A stretch of DNA of 64,000 nucleotides from Pseudomonas sp. LBUM920 (GTDB lineage: Bacteria > Pseudomonadota > Gammaproteobacteria > Pseudomonadales > Pseudomonadaceae), in the NCBI RefSeq assembly GCF_003852315.1, contig NZ_CP027762.1, positions 5,747,501 to 5,811,500 of the forward strand, given 5' to 3'. The position numbers and the translations under genes were made by a program. The notes beneath the pieces are model-generated. The model had not been told where the DNA came from and ran no database searches. It worked only from the letters and a program-made list of their open reading frames with translations. Shown here piece after piece: positions 8,832 to 17,544 of this stretch (position 1 is its first letter; the number at the start of each line of letters is the position of its first letter).

Positions 8832-9488
8832 ATGGATTTCAACCCGCTCGACCTTATCCTGCATCTCGACGTGTACCTCGACATGCTGGTGAGAAACTAC
8901 GGAGTGTGGATCTACGCCATTCTGTTCCTGGTTATCTTTTGCGAAACCGGCTTGGTGGTCATGCCATTCCTGCCCGGTGATTCCTTGCTGTTCATCGCTG
9001 GCGCTATCGCGGCAGGCGGCGGCATGGACCCGATCCTGTTGGGCGGCTTGCTGATGCTGGCGGCCATCCTGGGTGACAGCACCAACTACGTGATCGGGCG
9101 AACAGTGGGAGAACGCTTGTTCAGCAACCCGAACTCGAAAATCTTCCGCCGCGACTACCTGCAAAAAACCCACGAGTTCTACGACAAGCACGGCGGTAAA
9201 ACCGTGACCCTGGCGCGCTTCCTGCCGATTCTGCGTACCTTCGCGCCCTTCGTCGCCGGCATCGCCAAAATGCCTTACCCGCGCTTCTTCGGGTTCAGCG
9301 TGTTCGGCACCGTGCTGTGGGTCGGCGGCCTGGTGACCCTGGGTTACTTCTTCGGCAATGTGCCGTTCATCAAGAAGAACCTGTCGCTGCTGGTGGTCTT
9401 TATCATCCTGCTGTCGCTGATCCCGATGATCATCGGTGTGTTCCGCAGCCGCTTTGGCCGCTCGTCCTCCGAAGCCAAACCGCAGTAA
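8832..9488 (+). CDS. DedA family inner-membrane protein
   Basis: 218-residue DedA/SNARE-associated family protein with several membrane segments. The family hallmarks are visible: ETGLVVMPFLPGDSLLF near the N-terminus, GDSTNYVIGRTVG, and the arginine-containing RFLPILRTFAPFVAG. DedA proteins are proposed lipid or membrane-potential-related transporters. A GTG at 8823 is in frame, but the ATG at 8832 has AGGTG at 8821-8825 as a ribosome site. The M90 peptidase gene starts six bases after the stop, suggesting co-transcription. Confidence 0.92.
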   Translation: MDFNPLDLILHLDVYLDMLVRNYGVWIYAILFLVIFCETGLVVMPFLPGDSLLFIAGAIAAGGGMDPILLGGLLMLAAILGDSTNYVIGRTVGERLFSNPNSKIFRRDYLQKTHEFYDKHGGKTVTLARFLPILRTFAPFVAGIAKMPYPRFFGFSVFGTVLWVGGLVTLGYFFGNVPFIKKNLSLLVVFIILLSLIPMIIGVFRSRFGRSSSEAKPQ

Positions 9489-9494
9489 CCGGCG

Positions 9495-10325
9495 ATGTGG
9501 TCCCTCAGCGCCTGGCGTCGCCGGCGCCTGCTGGCCAAGCACCCGATTGCCGATGACACCTGGCAACGGGTGCGCCACCACCTGAGCTTTCTCGACGGCA
9601 TCAGCGCCGAGCAAGACCAGTGGCTGCGCGAAGCCTGCGTAGTCTTTCTCGCCGAAAAACACCTCACCGCCCTGCCCGGCGTCGAGCTGCACCAGGAACA
9701 GCGCCTGCTGCTCGCCGCCCAGGCGCAATTGCCGTTGATGAACCTGGGCGACCTCGATTGGTACCAGGGCTTCCACGAAATCGTGCTGTACCCCGACGAC
9801 TTCGTCAGCCCGCAACGCCATCGCGACGCCAGCGGCGTGGAGCATGAGTGGGACGGCGAACACAGCGGCGAAGCCTGGCAGCAAGGCCCGGTGATTCTCG
9901 CCTGGCCCGGCGTCCTGGCCAGCGGCCAGTGGGAAGGCTACAACCTGGTGATCCACGAGCTGGCGCACAAACTCGACATGCTCAACGGCGACGCTAATGG
10001 CCTGCCGCCGCTGCACCACGACATGCGCGTGCAGGAATGGGCCAGCGTGATGCAAAGCGCCTTTGATGACCTCAATCGCCAGCTGGACGCCAACCCGGAC
10101 GCCGACACCGAGATCGACCCCTACGCCGCCGAAAACCCGGCGGAGTTCTTTGCCGTCACCAGCGAATATTTTTTCAGCGCCCCGGATTTACTGGTCAGCA
10201 CTTATCCACAGGTGTACGCGCAACTGAGCCGCTTTTATCGCCAGGATCCCCTGGCCCGCCTGCATCAACTGCAGGCCAGCGATGCGCGCTATCAGACGGA
10301 ACGCCACGCGCCGTACGACGTCTGA
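9495..10325 (+). CDS. mtfA: Zinc-dependent M90 family peptidase (MtfA-like)
   Basis: 276-residue cytosolic protein with the zinc-peptidase motif HELAH at residues 154-158 followed by KLDMLNG, and a downstream ENPAEFFAVTSEYFF segment supplying a third ligand/active-site region. E. coli MtfA binds the repressor Mlc and regulates glucose uptake; whether the Pseudomonas protein does so is unknown. It follows dedA with only six bases between, so the two are probably co-transcribed. Confidence 0.88.
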   Translation: MWSLSAWRRRRLLAKHPIADDTWQRVRHHLSFLDGISAEQDQWLREACVVFLAEKHLTALPGVELHQEQRLLLAAQAQLPLMNLGDLDWYQGFHEIVLYPDDFVSPQRHRDASGVEHEWDGEHSGEAWQQGPVILAWPGVLASGQWEGYNLVIHELAHKLDMLNGDANGLPPLHHDMRVQEWASVMQSAFDDLNRQLDANPDADTEIDPYAAENPAEFFAVTSEYFFSAPDLLVSTYPQVYAQLSRFYRQDPLARLHQLQASDARYQTERHAPYDV

Positions 10326-10418
10326 CTCATGGCATCAGCGTCAGAATATGCCTATAATCGCCGCCACTTTTAGGCCAATCCGGCCATGTTCCATGGCCAA
10401 CTACGGGGGCAACGCCCA

Positions 10419-10946
10419 ATGAGCTACAGCAAGATTCCGGCTGGCAAAGACCTGCCGAACGACATCTACGTCGCCATCGAAATTCCGGCCAACCACGCGC
10501 CGATCAAATACGAAATCGACAAAGACAGCGACTGCCTGTTCGTTGACCGTTTCATGGCCACCCCAATGTTCTACCCGGCCAACTACGGTTTCATCCCCAA
10601 CACCCTGGCTGACGACGGTGACCCCCTCGACGTGCTGGTCGTAACCCCTTACCCGGTTACCCCAGGCTCGGTTATCCGCGCGCGCCCAGTCGGCATCCTG
10701 AACATGACCGACGACGGCGGCGGCGATGCCAAAGTTATCGCGGTACCCCACGACAAGCTGTCCCAGCTGTACGTGGACGTGAAGGAATACACCGACCTGC
10801 CGCCACTGCTGCTGGAACAGATCAAGCACTTCTTCGAGAACTACAAAGACCTCGAAAAAGGCAAATGGGTGAAGATCGACGGTTGGGGCAACGCAGACGC
10901 CGCCCGCGCCGAGATCATGAAGTCGGTGGCTGCCTACAAAGGCTGA
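10419..10946 (+). CDS. ppa: Inorganic pyrophosphatase
   Basis: Soluble family I pyrophosphatase of 175 residues that hydrolyses PPi to phosphate, pulling biosynthetic reactions forward. The signature DGDPLDVLVV, with metal-binding aspartates, lies at about residues 65-75, and the N-terminal IEIPANHAPIKYEIDKDS is typical. The ATG at 10419 is chosen over an upstream in-frame ATG because it starts the conserved MSYSKIPAGKDLP. A TATAAT box at 10353-10358 may be its -10 element. A strong terminator follows, so it is probably monocistronic. Confidence 0.98.
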   Translation: MSYSKIPAGKDLPNDIYVAIEIPANHAPIKYEIDKDSDCLFVDRFMATPMFYPANYGFIPNTLADDGDPLDVLVVTPYPVTPGSVIRARPVGILNMTDDGGGDAKVIAVPHDKLSQLYVDVKEYTDLPPLLLEQIKHFFENYKDLEKGKWVKIDGWGNADAARAEIMKSVAAYKG

Positions 10947-10973
10947 CACCCGCTCCTCATTGCCCCGGCAATC

Positions 10974-11004
10974 AAAAAAGCCCCGACTATTCGGGGCTTT
11001 TTTT
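10974..11004 (+). terminator. Rho-independent terminator of ppa
   Basis: AAAAAAGCCCCGA, a short loop and TCGGGGCTTTTTTT form a stem followed by a T-run, 28 bases after the ppa stop codon. The A-rich left flank makes it potentially bidirectional. Confidence 0.95.
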
Positions 11005-11160
11005 GTGGGAAAAATTAAACTCCAAGTGCAATGTTTAATGCGCCATGTTTAACAGCATTAAGACACTGACATATCGACCTACAACTAAGTAAATCCCTAC
11101 ACGCGCAATTCAACGCATAGTTTATTTGATGTCTTTTTTCGGCCAGTAAACTCTGCGTTT

Positions 11161-11931
11161 ATGAATACATCAGGTGATCGACTAAAAGCGTTATTACGGG
11201 AAGTTCATCTTTCCGCCTCCGACTTCGCCAAAAACCGCGGCGTCACGCCTCAACACGTGAACAACTGGTTCAAACGCGGCGTGCCCATGGGCCGACTCAA
11301 CGAGATCGCAGAACTGCTCTGCGTCTCCAGCCGTTGGCTGCGCACCGGCGAAGGCCTCAAACACCCACCGGCCAACTTCCTGCTGGAAGGCCCCGGTACC
11401 ACCAAAGGACTGCCTACCCGCGAAGACAGCGGCAAGTACCTCACCGGCCCCACCCGCCTCCCGGAAAAAATCGACGTGGAGATTGCCCTCCACCCCACCT
11501 TCACCTCCACCGAGCGCATCCGCGTCTCCCTGCACACTCTGGAAACCCTCAACGTAAACCCCGACCGCGCCATAGGCGCCTACATGGTCGACAACAGCAT
11601 GATCGACATCATCCAGCAAGGCGCCACCCTCGCCATCGACCGCGGCCGCAGCCAAATCACCGACGGCGAAATCTACGCCGTCGAACACGACGGCATGCTG
11701 CGCATCAAATACCTCTACAACCGCCCCGGCGGCGGCCTGCGCATGCGCAGCCACAACGCCAGCGAACACCCCGACGAATACCTCACCCACGAGCAACGCT
11801 TCGAACAGAACTTTCAGATCGTGGGCTGGGTATTCTGGTGGTCCACCCTTAACAACCGCCGACCGGTCCCACTGGACGAACACCTGCTGGGCTGGGAAGG
11901 CTCTAAATCGGACCCGGAGGTAGGCATTTGA
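11161..11931 (+). CDS. Phage-type repressor with HTH and S24 peptidase-like domains
   Basis: 256-residue transcriptional regulator with an N-terminal XRE-like helix-turn-helix (about residues 17-40, SASDFAKNRGVTPQHVNNWF) and a C-terminal LexA/S24 domain. The presumed catalytic dyad is S146 (VDNSM) and K183 (LRIKYLY). I see no obvious Ala-Gly self-cleavage site in the linker, so it may be a non-cleavable repressor. Relatives control prophages and pyocins, but no phage structural genes lie here. It adjoins an integrase island yet sits outside its left att repeat. Confidence 0.85.
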   Translation: MNTSGDRLKALLREVHLSASDFAKNRGVTPQHVNNWFKRGVPMGRLNEIAELLCVSSRWLRTGEGLKHPPANFLLEGPGTTKGLPTREDSGKYLTGPTRLPEKIDVEIALHPTFTSTERIRVSLHTLETLNVNPDRAIGAYMVDNSMIDIIQQGATLAIDRGRSQITDGEIYAVEHDGMLRIKYLYNRPGGGLRMRSHNASEHPDEYLTHEQRFEQNFQIVGWVFWWSTLNNRRPVPLDEHLLGWEGSKSDPEVGI

Positions 11932-11954
11932 GGTGAATGTGGGTATCATCCGCC

Positions 11955-12139
11955 GCACATTTGGCAGGGGATGGCTTTGCGCTATTTATCCTGCCTGGCG
12001 ATGCGGAGGAGTTCCCGCTGATGCCCCTACTATTCAGCCCGACGTGATGTGGGCTGAGCGATTTGAAGGCTGGTGAGGTTTGTCAAAAACAAGCTGAGGC
12101 GGTCCCCGAGAAGCCGGCCACAAGCCGGCTTTTTAATGT
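11955..12139 (+). ncRNA. Candidate small RNA ending in a strong terminator (island attachment site)
   Basis: About 185 nt without a plausible ORF but with several stems: GGCAGG/CCTGCC, CAGCCC/GGGCTG, and the terminal AAGCCGGC-CACAA-GCCGGCTT followed by T5 (12111-12134). A possible promoter TAGGCA-N17-TATCAT (11921-11949) would start transcription near 11955. I could not match it to a named Pseudomonas sRNA. It could instead be only the 3' untranslated region and terminator of the S24 gene. Confidence 0.4.
12118..12135. repeat. Left attachment repeat of the island
   Basis: CCACAAGCCGGCTTTTTA, identical over 18 bp to 17545-17562. It comprises the loop, 3' stem half and T-run of the upstream terminator, so this copy completes the terminator of the candidate sRNA. 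Confidence 0.75.
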
Positions 12140-12254
12140 CTTATTGAAAGCCAACCTCATCTACTGAAAACCGCGACAGCCTTGCTAGATCAGTGGTTTC
12201 AGCCTACTTTTGTTCCTGTGACTTCCGTTTTTAACCACCCTTTTCCACTGCAAA

Positions 12255-12276
12255 GTGGGGGAACTGGTGGGGGAAC
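12255..12276. promoter_or_regulatory. Candidate integrase arm-type sites, left end
   Basis: Two direct copies of GTGGGGGAAC spaced 12 bp lie just before the integrase start, matching the pair at 17462-17483. Tandem GTGGGGG motifs are common upstream of P4-type integrases and fit arm-site binding; this is inference. Confidence 0.5.
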
Positions 12277-12289
12277 TGAGCGTAGAAAA

Positions 12290-13531
12290 ATGGGCAAGCT
12301 GACCGCGAAACAAGTCAAAAATCTGAGCGACCCAGGAACCTATGAAGACGGCGATGGATTACGCATGGTCATCAAGGACTCAGGTCGAAAATTTTGGGTG
12401 CTGCGCTTCCAGCTACACGGCAAACGGCGAGAGATGGGGTTGGGTGGCTATCCTCAACTCGATCTGAAAAAGGCCCGCGCAGCCGCGTATGAACATAGAG
12501 TCCAGATCCTCAACGGCACAGATCCCCTAGCAAAACGACAGGCTGAACAAGCCGCTCAGCGTGAAGCTGAACGCCGAGAGCTGGCGCAGCTTATTACCTT
12601 CGAGAAACTGGCCGCCGACTACCGAGATGCCCATGGCTTGAGCTGGTCGGAGAAATGGCGCAAGGGCTGGCTGAGAAAACTCGAGCTCTATGCCTTCCCT
12701 ACAATAGGGAAGCTATCAGTTGACCAGATCGAGACCAAACATCTGCTCAAGGCCCTCCAGCCACTATGGTCAACCAAAACGCGGACAGCTGACGAAGTAC
12801 GTGGGCAAATCGAACAGATACTCGATGCCGCCAAAGCCCGCGGCCTGAGGACCGGAGAGAATCCAGCACGCTGGCGCGGCCACTTGGAAAACCTGCTAAG
12901 CCGGCATGAGAAGAAGAAAGCACGAAAACGCATCCACCATCCGGCACTACAGTGGCAGGATCTCCCCAAGCTGATGCAGGCCTTGAGCAAGGATCCGAGT
13001 CACGTCTCAGTGGCCGCTCAGCTACTGATTCTGACCGGAGCAAGAACGCATATGGTGAGGTTTGCGCGCTGGGATGAGTTTGATCTGGACTCAGGCCGCT
13101 GGTCCTTGCCCGACGAACGCATGAAGACGCGACAATCCTTCGCGATCCCGCTAGCGACGGAAGTAGTCGCAATTTTGAAACGCCTTCCGAAAATCGACAC
13201 CAAGAGCCCTTACGTTTTCCCCGGTCACGGCCGAAGCGGCGTGATGCACGCTAATGGCATTCGCAATCTGCTACATGCACTGGGTTATGAGCACATCACT
13301 CGTCACGGCTTCCGCTCAACATTCCGGGACTGGGCAGGTGAAATGACGCCTTTCCCAAGAGATATTTGCGAGCTCGCTCTGGCCCATGACGAGCGCGGAG
13401 AAACGGAAAGCGCATACTCTCGATCAGATTTTTTTGATAAGCGACGAGAGCTGATGAATGCATGGGCCATCTACGCTACATCCACACCTGAATGCGCTGA
13501 TGGGACTCAACGCGATACCTCTGAAGATTGA
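12290..13531 (+). CDS. P4-type tyrosine site-specific integrase
   Basis: 413-residue recombinase. The N-terminal DUF4102 arm-binding domain runs over about residues 1-85 (DGDGLRMVIKDSGRKFW, GLGGYPQLDLKKAR), followed by a SAM-like core-binding domain and the catalytic domain. Catalytic residues visible are the first Arg in TGARTHMVRFARW, HGFRSTFRDW (HxxR), LAHDERG (His) and the nucleophile Tyr in ESAYSR. The ATG at 12290 is preferred over upstream frame extension because MGKLTAKQVK is the usual N-terminus. It would catalyse integration between the 18-bp repeats. Confidence 0.93.
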   Translation: MGKLTAKQVKNLSDPGTYEDGDGLRMVIKDSGRKFWVLRFQLHGKRREMGLGGYPQLDLKKARAAAYEHRVQILNGTDPLAKRQAEQAAQREAERRELAQLITFEKLAADYRDAHGLSWSEKWRKGWLRKLELYAFPTIGKLSVDQIETKHLLKALQPLWSTKTRTADEVRGQIEQILDAAKARGLRTGENPARWRGHLENLLSRHEKKKARKRIHHPALQWQDLPKLMQALSKDPSHVSVAAQLLILTGARTHMVRFARWDEFDLDSGRWSLPDERMKTRQSFAIPLATEVVAILKRLPKIDTKSPYVFPGHGRSGVMHANGIRNLLHALGYEHITRHGFRSTFRDWAGEMTPFPRDICELALAHDERGETESAYSRSDFFDKRRELMNAWAIYATSTPECADGTQRDTSED

Positions 13532-13592
13532 TGAGGCCGCAACCAACCTAGGTGTAAGGCAAGAAGGTATCTGGTTATCGACTTTCAAGCCG

Positions 13593-13637
13593 GGTCCATC
13601 CAAACAGGGCTGCAAAGCCGCCCTGTTTGGATGGACC
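13593..13637. terminator. Perfect 18-bp inverted repeat after the integrase
   Basis: Arms GGTCCATCCAAACAGGGC (13593-13610) and its exact complement (13620-13637) are separated by nine bases. It lies 62 bp after the integrase stop. The following TCATTTAAAAAAT is not a good T-run, so it may be a terminator without a canonical tail or another hairpin signal. Confidence 0.5.
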
Positions 13638-13997
13638 TCATTTAAAAAATCTAAAGCCCACGCAACTATCTGTGGAAAACCACGGATTTCCACCAGTGGA
13701 TAATTTCATCCACAGCTCCAGAACTCCTGAAAATTCGAGCCTTGACCCGAATTACCCACAGGCGTAGAAAAGATCAGGCAAAGCGCTGTCGTTTACAGCA
13801 CCCCAGGTAGCCCGAACCTTTAAGGCTACGCCACACTGTGGTGGTTCTCCCGAAGTGCGATTAGCGTCCGGCGGCTCGCACGGTCACTCACCGAGTGATG
13901 GATGCCTATTTCAGATCATTGCCATTGCGGCAAATACATCCCCCTACCCATCTGCCTGCAGCAACCTATCCGCTTGGCCATTTCATTGCGCCAACCT

Positions 13998-14032
13998 GCG
14001 CCCGTCTCTTTTTCCCGGAAAGAGACGGGCGC
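13998..14032. repeat. Perfect 14-bp palindromic hairpin in island debris
   Basis: GCGCCCGTCTCTTT and AAAGAGACGGGCGC are separated by TTCCCGG. The surrounding 13,855-14,200 is GC-rich and open in several frames on both strands without any recognised protein. Function unknown. Confidence 0.7.
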
Positions 14033-14379
14033 GCTTACCGCTGCTGCAGCCCACCTCGTACAAGGCTTTGCGGCGTTCCCCATCGTGACAATCGGCGTGA
14101 CAAACACCGAAGTCGCCAGCAACAGCGATGCAGATGATGGTGCCGCAGTCCACGGAATGGACTTCACCTGACCGACAGTCAGGCATGCCCCGGTCATCGC
14201 TTCACTGCCTTAACCCGACTCAGGATCTCGAGGCGCTGGTCTCGTCAGCCAGCGCAACCTCCACCCGCCCACTTCTTCGGAAATGCTCAGGAGGCCAGAT
14301 CATGAGACGCTCTAGCTCCCGGTCGTAAGGAGCCGCCAGTCCCGCGTTAGTGGACAACCCTCACAGGTCGCAGGGGCCT

Positions 14380-14760
14380 TGATCCCTGATAACACTCAAC
14401 ATTCTTGGCGGGATGACGTGGGGAAATTTCAACGGCTTGGCTTCAGGACGGGTTGATCATTCCACTTGCGGGCAGGCGAGATGGGCTTAATTTTGACTAT
14501 CGTCGGCAACTGAGTTACGCCGAACCGCAGTCGTTAAAGGACATATTCGGCGAAGGGCATTACGATACCGTCAAAGTGCGCAGTGATCGTTGACAGGCAT
14601 TCGTGCACTGGTGTCGCTCAAGCGACTCACCAGAACTCAACGATGCAAACAGATAGATCGCCAGATATTGTCGGATTACGCGGCGTTTCCGCATCACTTG
14701 GTCGAGCGCGATGAGCTTATGATACTACTGTACAAACTCGATTATCCAGCGTGAACCGGA
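14380..14760 (+). other. Probable gene remnants between integrase and restriction genes
   Basis: Two short protein-like stretches without proper starts. One ends at 14593 and reads, in part, AGRRDGLNFDYRRQLSYAEP and GEGHYDTVKVRSDR. The next overlaps it, from a possible TTG at 14590 to a stop near 14755, and reads RCKQIDRQILSDYAAF and VERDELMILLYKLDYPA. Their coherent amino-acid texture suggests decayed genes; I do not recognise the families. Confidence 0.35.
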
Positions 14761-14912
14761 CCATAACCCCACTTCGCGGTGATCGGTAGAGTCACTGGAC
14801 ATCAACCTCTTAAGCATCAAGCAAAAAATCTACTGAACAGATAATTAGCACCAAAATAGCTAATGAACACTAAAACTCAGCGACCTACACCTCAATACAA
14901 AAACACACAAGA

Positions 14913-15680
14913 TCAAAACATTCGTTCTTGTATATGATCGCCCACTGTCTTAATAAATCTTATTAGTTCCTCCCTGTCAGGGCAGACATTTGTTTCACCG
15001 CCGGCTCCTAACAAAAAGAACTTATCTCCTGCCTGAGCAGCCTCGACAACAGAATAGTCCATCTCTTTTCTTAAAGCCACCTGTACAGACAAACAGTGCG
15101 GATGACCTTTAGTCATCAGCTGCTCTCTACCTTGCCAATCAAAAAATTCGGACTGCGAAACTCTAATTTTTGAGTTCACCGTTATCAGCGGAATAACAGA
15201 GCACCCATTAAGTTCTCGCTGCGCCGTATACACTTTGTTAGGCCATGGCTCCTTACTCTTTATAATTTCGCCATCTTTAGACTGCAAAAAGCCAACAGCC
15301 AGATCTGACTTTTCAGATGGCTGCCTATAGACAACGCCACCTTTTTCCCAGAGAGGGTAGTTACCAAAAAGAACTTTAACCTCTGTAAAAAGAAACAGTT
15401 CCGGCGTGTTTTTAGTGAGAGAAAGCATTACATGAATAAGCCAATCTTGCATTAGCGCGCCTGGCAAATTCCTAGCTAAGTTGCTATTCACACCATAAGT
15501 TTCTTTCGTATGTTTACTTCCAAGCCAATTATAAAACTCAACAACCTCTTCAAAGGCATGTATAGCATTACCGACAGAAAAAGCATCATATGAAGCTTTA
15601 ACCTCTCTTATTTTATCCGCCAGCCCAACTTTTTCATTATCACTTGTAAAATCAATTACATAAGCATCTATAAATTTCAT
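14913..15680 (-). CDS. Putative type II restriction endonuclease
   Basis: 255-residue protein encoded five bases downstream of the cytosine methyltransferase on the same strand, the standard place for the partner nuclease. The sequence has conserved-looking stretches (NLARNLPGALMQDWLIHVML, SEKSDLAVGF) consistent with a PD-(D/E)XK nuclease, but I cannot fix the catalytic residues. Resemblance to the Bpu10I-type family is possible and unproven. It is AT-rich with frequent AAA/TTT codons, unlike the flanking core genes, indicating transfer. It would cleave unmethylated foreign DNA. Confidence 0.6.
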   Translation of the reverse strand: MKFIDAYVIDFTSDNEKVGLADKIREVKASYDAFSVGNAIHAFEEVVEFYNWLGSKHTKETYGVNSNLARNLPGALMQDWLIHVMLSLTKNTPELFLFTEVKVLFGNYPLWEKGGVVYRQPSEKSDLAVGFLQSKDGEIIKSKEPWPNKVYTAQRELNGCSVIPLITVNSKIRVSQSEFFDWQGREQLMTKGHPHCLSVQVALRKEMDYSVVEAAQAGDKFFLLGAGGETNVCPDREELIRFIKTVGDHIQERMF

Positions 15681-15685
15681 TCTAC

Positions 15686-16888
15686 CTACTGAGCATCCAA
15701 TGCATTCAAAATAGTTTCCGCTATTCCTTTCGCCAGCAAAGGCGGAACAGCATTCCCAATCTGGGTATACTGCGGTAAATCTTTAGCTCGATTTTTATTC
15801 CCTGCACCGCCCCCGCCTGTAGTTCTAGGCCCCAAAAACTCAAAGGTATCATCAAAAGATTGTAATCTAGCCATCTCTCGAGCAGTTGGAATCCGCGGTT
15901 TAGAATAGTGAACAAAGTCATCAGGCAAAGTTACAACGGTATTCGAAGGCTTATTGGGGTGCATACGGACACACCATTTTTTGTTTGAGCTCAGATGCCT
16001 ATCCCACAACTCTCTAGGAATACTTTCAAATCCGCTACCGGGTTTAATCATCGCGAATCTTGCGATTACGTCAGGCGTATGTTTCGCAGCCTCGTGATTT
16101 TTTAACTCAACGGCATTGTTTTTTATACCATATTTATGGAACAACCTACCTCTACGAGAGGCCTTCTGATATTCACCTACTGCAGGATATTCGCTATGAT
16201 ATTGAGACGAGCTCTCCCAGGAATTCAAAAAAGACAGATCGTCTATTGCTTGCGAGGTGGTCACAATAGATTTTTGCTCTGGCCGCATAATTCCGCTAAC
16301 ACTCGGACAGTCATCTCTTGTACCTATAAATAGAATCCTTTCCCTCGCTTGAGGAACGCCAAACTCCTCAGCTCGCACATATATAGGGCCAGTCAAGCTA
16401 TACTTATGAGGACCAATTTTTGCAACCTCCTCATAAATCTTCTCTACAACCGTTCCTCCGTACATCACTGCCAAACCTGGAACATTTTCCATGACAAAGT
16501 ACTTTGGCCGCAGCGTTTCAATTACAGAAAGATAATATCTGAAAAGATTATTTCTTGGATCTTCTTCATCTCGTTTCCCAAACAACGAGAACCCCTGACA
16601 AGGAGGCCCACCAACTACAACATCTACATCATCACGCCCAGTTGACCACTGAACATTAGAAACAATACTTTCAATGAAATCGTCGTCCCTGATGTCCTTA
16701 ACTAGGAATCTATAATCTATTCCGAGCTGCTTATTAAATCTATTAAGGTGTGTAGCGCCTGCGCCATTATGCAGATCACTAGCACCTGCCAAACGAAAGC
16801 CACGCGCACCTTTTCCAGCTAGAAGAAATCCTTCCGTGAATCCCCCTGCCCCAGAAAAAAGGTCAACGAAGGAATATTCTCGAGTCAT
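15686..16888 (-). CDS. Type II DNA (cytosine-5) methyltransferase
   Basis: 400-residue m5C methyltransferase. Motif I FVDLFSGAGGFTEG (7-20), motif IV GGPPCQGFS with catalytic Cys at 97, motif VI MENVPGL (133-139), motif VIII QARERILFIG (180-189), a target-recognition region around 240-340, and motif X GNAVPPLLAKGI near 380 are all present in order. It protects host DNA from the adjacent nuclease. Recognition sequence unknown. Low GC content supports recent acquisition. A short hydrophobic ORF overlapping the end is only a frame shadow. Confidence 0.95.
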   Translation of the reverse strand: MTREYSFVDLFSGAGGFTEGFLLAGKGARGFRLAGASDLHNGAGATHLNRFNKQLGIDYRFLVKDIRDDDFIESIVSNVQWSTGRDDVDVVVGGPPCQGFSLFGKRDEEDPRNNLFRYYLSVIETLRPKYFVMENVPGLAVMYGGTVVEKIYEEVAKIGPHKYSLTGPIYVRAEEFGVPQARERILFIGTRDDCPSVSGIMRPEQKSIVTTSQAIDDLSFLNSWESSSQYHSEYPAVGEYQKASRRGRLFHKYGIKNNAVELKNHEAAKHTPDVIARFAMIKPGSGFESIPRELWDRHLSSNKKWCVRMHPNKPSNTVVTLPDDFVHYSKPRIPTAREMARLQSFDDTFEFLGPRTTGGGGAGNKNRAKDLPQYTQIGNAVPPLLAKGIAETILNALDAQ

Positions 16889-17461
16889 TGGATATCAACC
16901 AGTTATTAAGCAGTTTGGCTATTATAGCAAAAACAGCCCAGGGCGCAAACACCAATCAACCTACTGATTTACAAGATATTTTTTAAAACACCCAGGGTTT
17001 TTTAAAACCACCGACCACTCAAGCAGGCTCACTCGGAGAGACGGATGCTTTCAAAAAAGCACCCTCAAACAGCCTCCTACTCCGTCCCTCCAAAAGAAGA
17101 GTAAAACCCTGAAAAATTCACCAAACACTCTAACAATGCATGCACAATCTACTTAACCAAAAATACACAAAAACTAAAAATTTGACTGAAATAGCCTATT
17201 AAGAGGAAAACCCTAAAAACAGCGCTAAATCTTTATGTTATTTAGGAAGTCTAGAGAGTCACCTTATATAACCTGCTCTAGCTCTGGACCAATTAACCAG
17301 CTTCAATACTGCATGGATAGGCTGCGAGTCTGTTCGGCGCACTTGATGACCAACACTGCTACAAGGTAGGACGCTCGATTAAACAAACCACCCAGAAAAA
17401 TTCTAACGCTAAATTTCAGAGCACAAAAAGCCAGTCGATACCGTGCACAACCTACAGAAAA

Positions 17462-17483
17462 GTGGGGGAACAAGTGGGGGATC
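17462..17483. promoter_or_regulatory. Candidate integrase arm-type sites, right end
   Basis: GTGGGGGAAC and GTGGGGGATC, spaced 12 bp as in the left pair at 12255-12276. The same motif, spacing and orientation at both ends of the element support a shared recombinase-binding role. Confidence 0.5.
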
Positions 17484-17544
17484 TGAAAGCTTAAAAAATA
17501 CTTAAATCATTGTTTTTCAAAGATATAGACAGATAAAAAGCTAA

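Larger units (their letters stand above)
13532..14912. other. Gene-poor 1.4 kb inside the island
   Basis: Contains the two hairpins and the remnants listed separately, but no intact gene that I can support. Several overlapping ORFs of 60-93 codons on both strands look like chance frames in GC-rich DNA. Confidence 0.5.

Noticed and set aside
13690..13725. DnaA-box-like sequences (AGTGGATAA, ATCCACA) after the integrase
   Set aside because: Only isolated near-matches, no cluster and no replication gene nearby.
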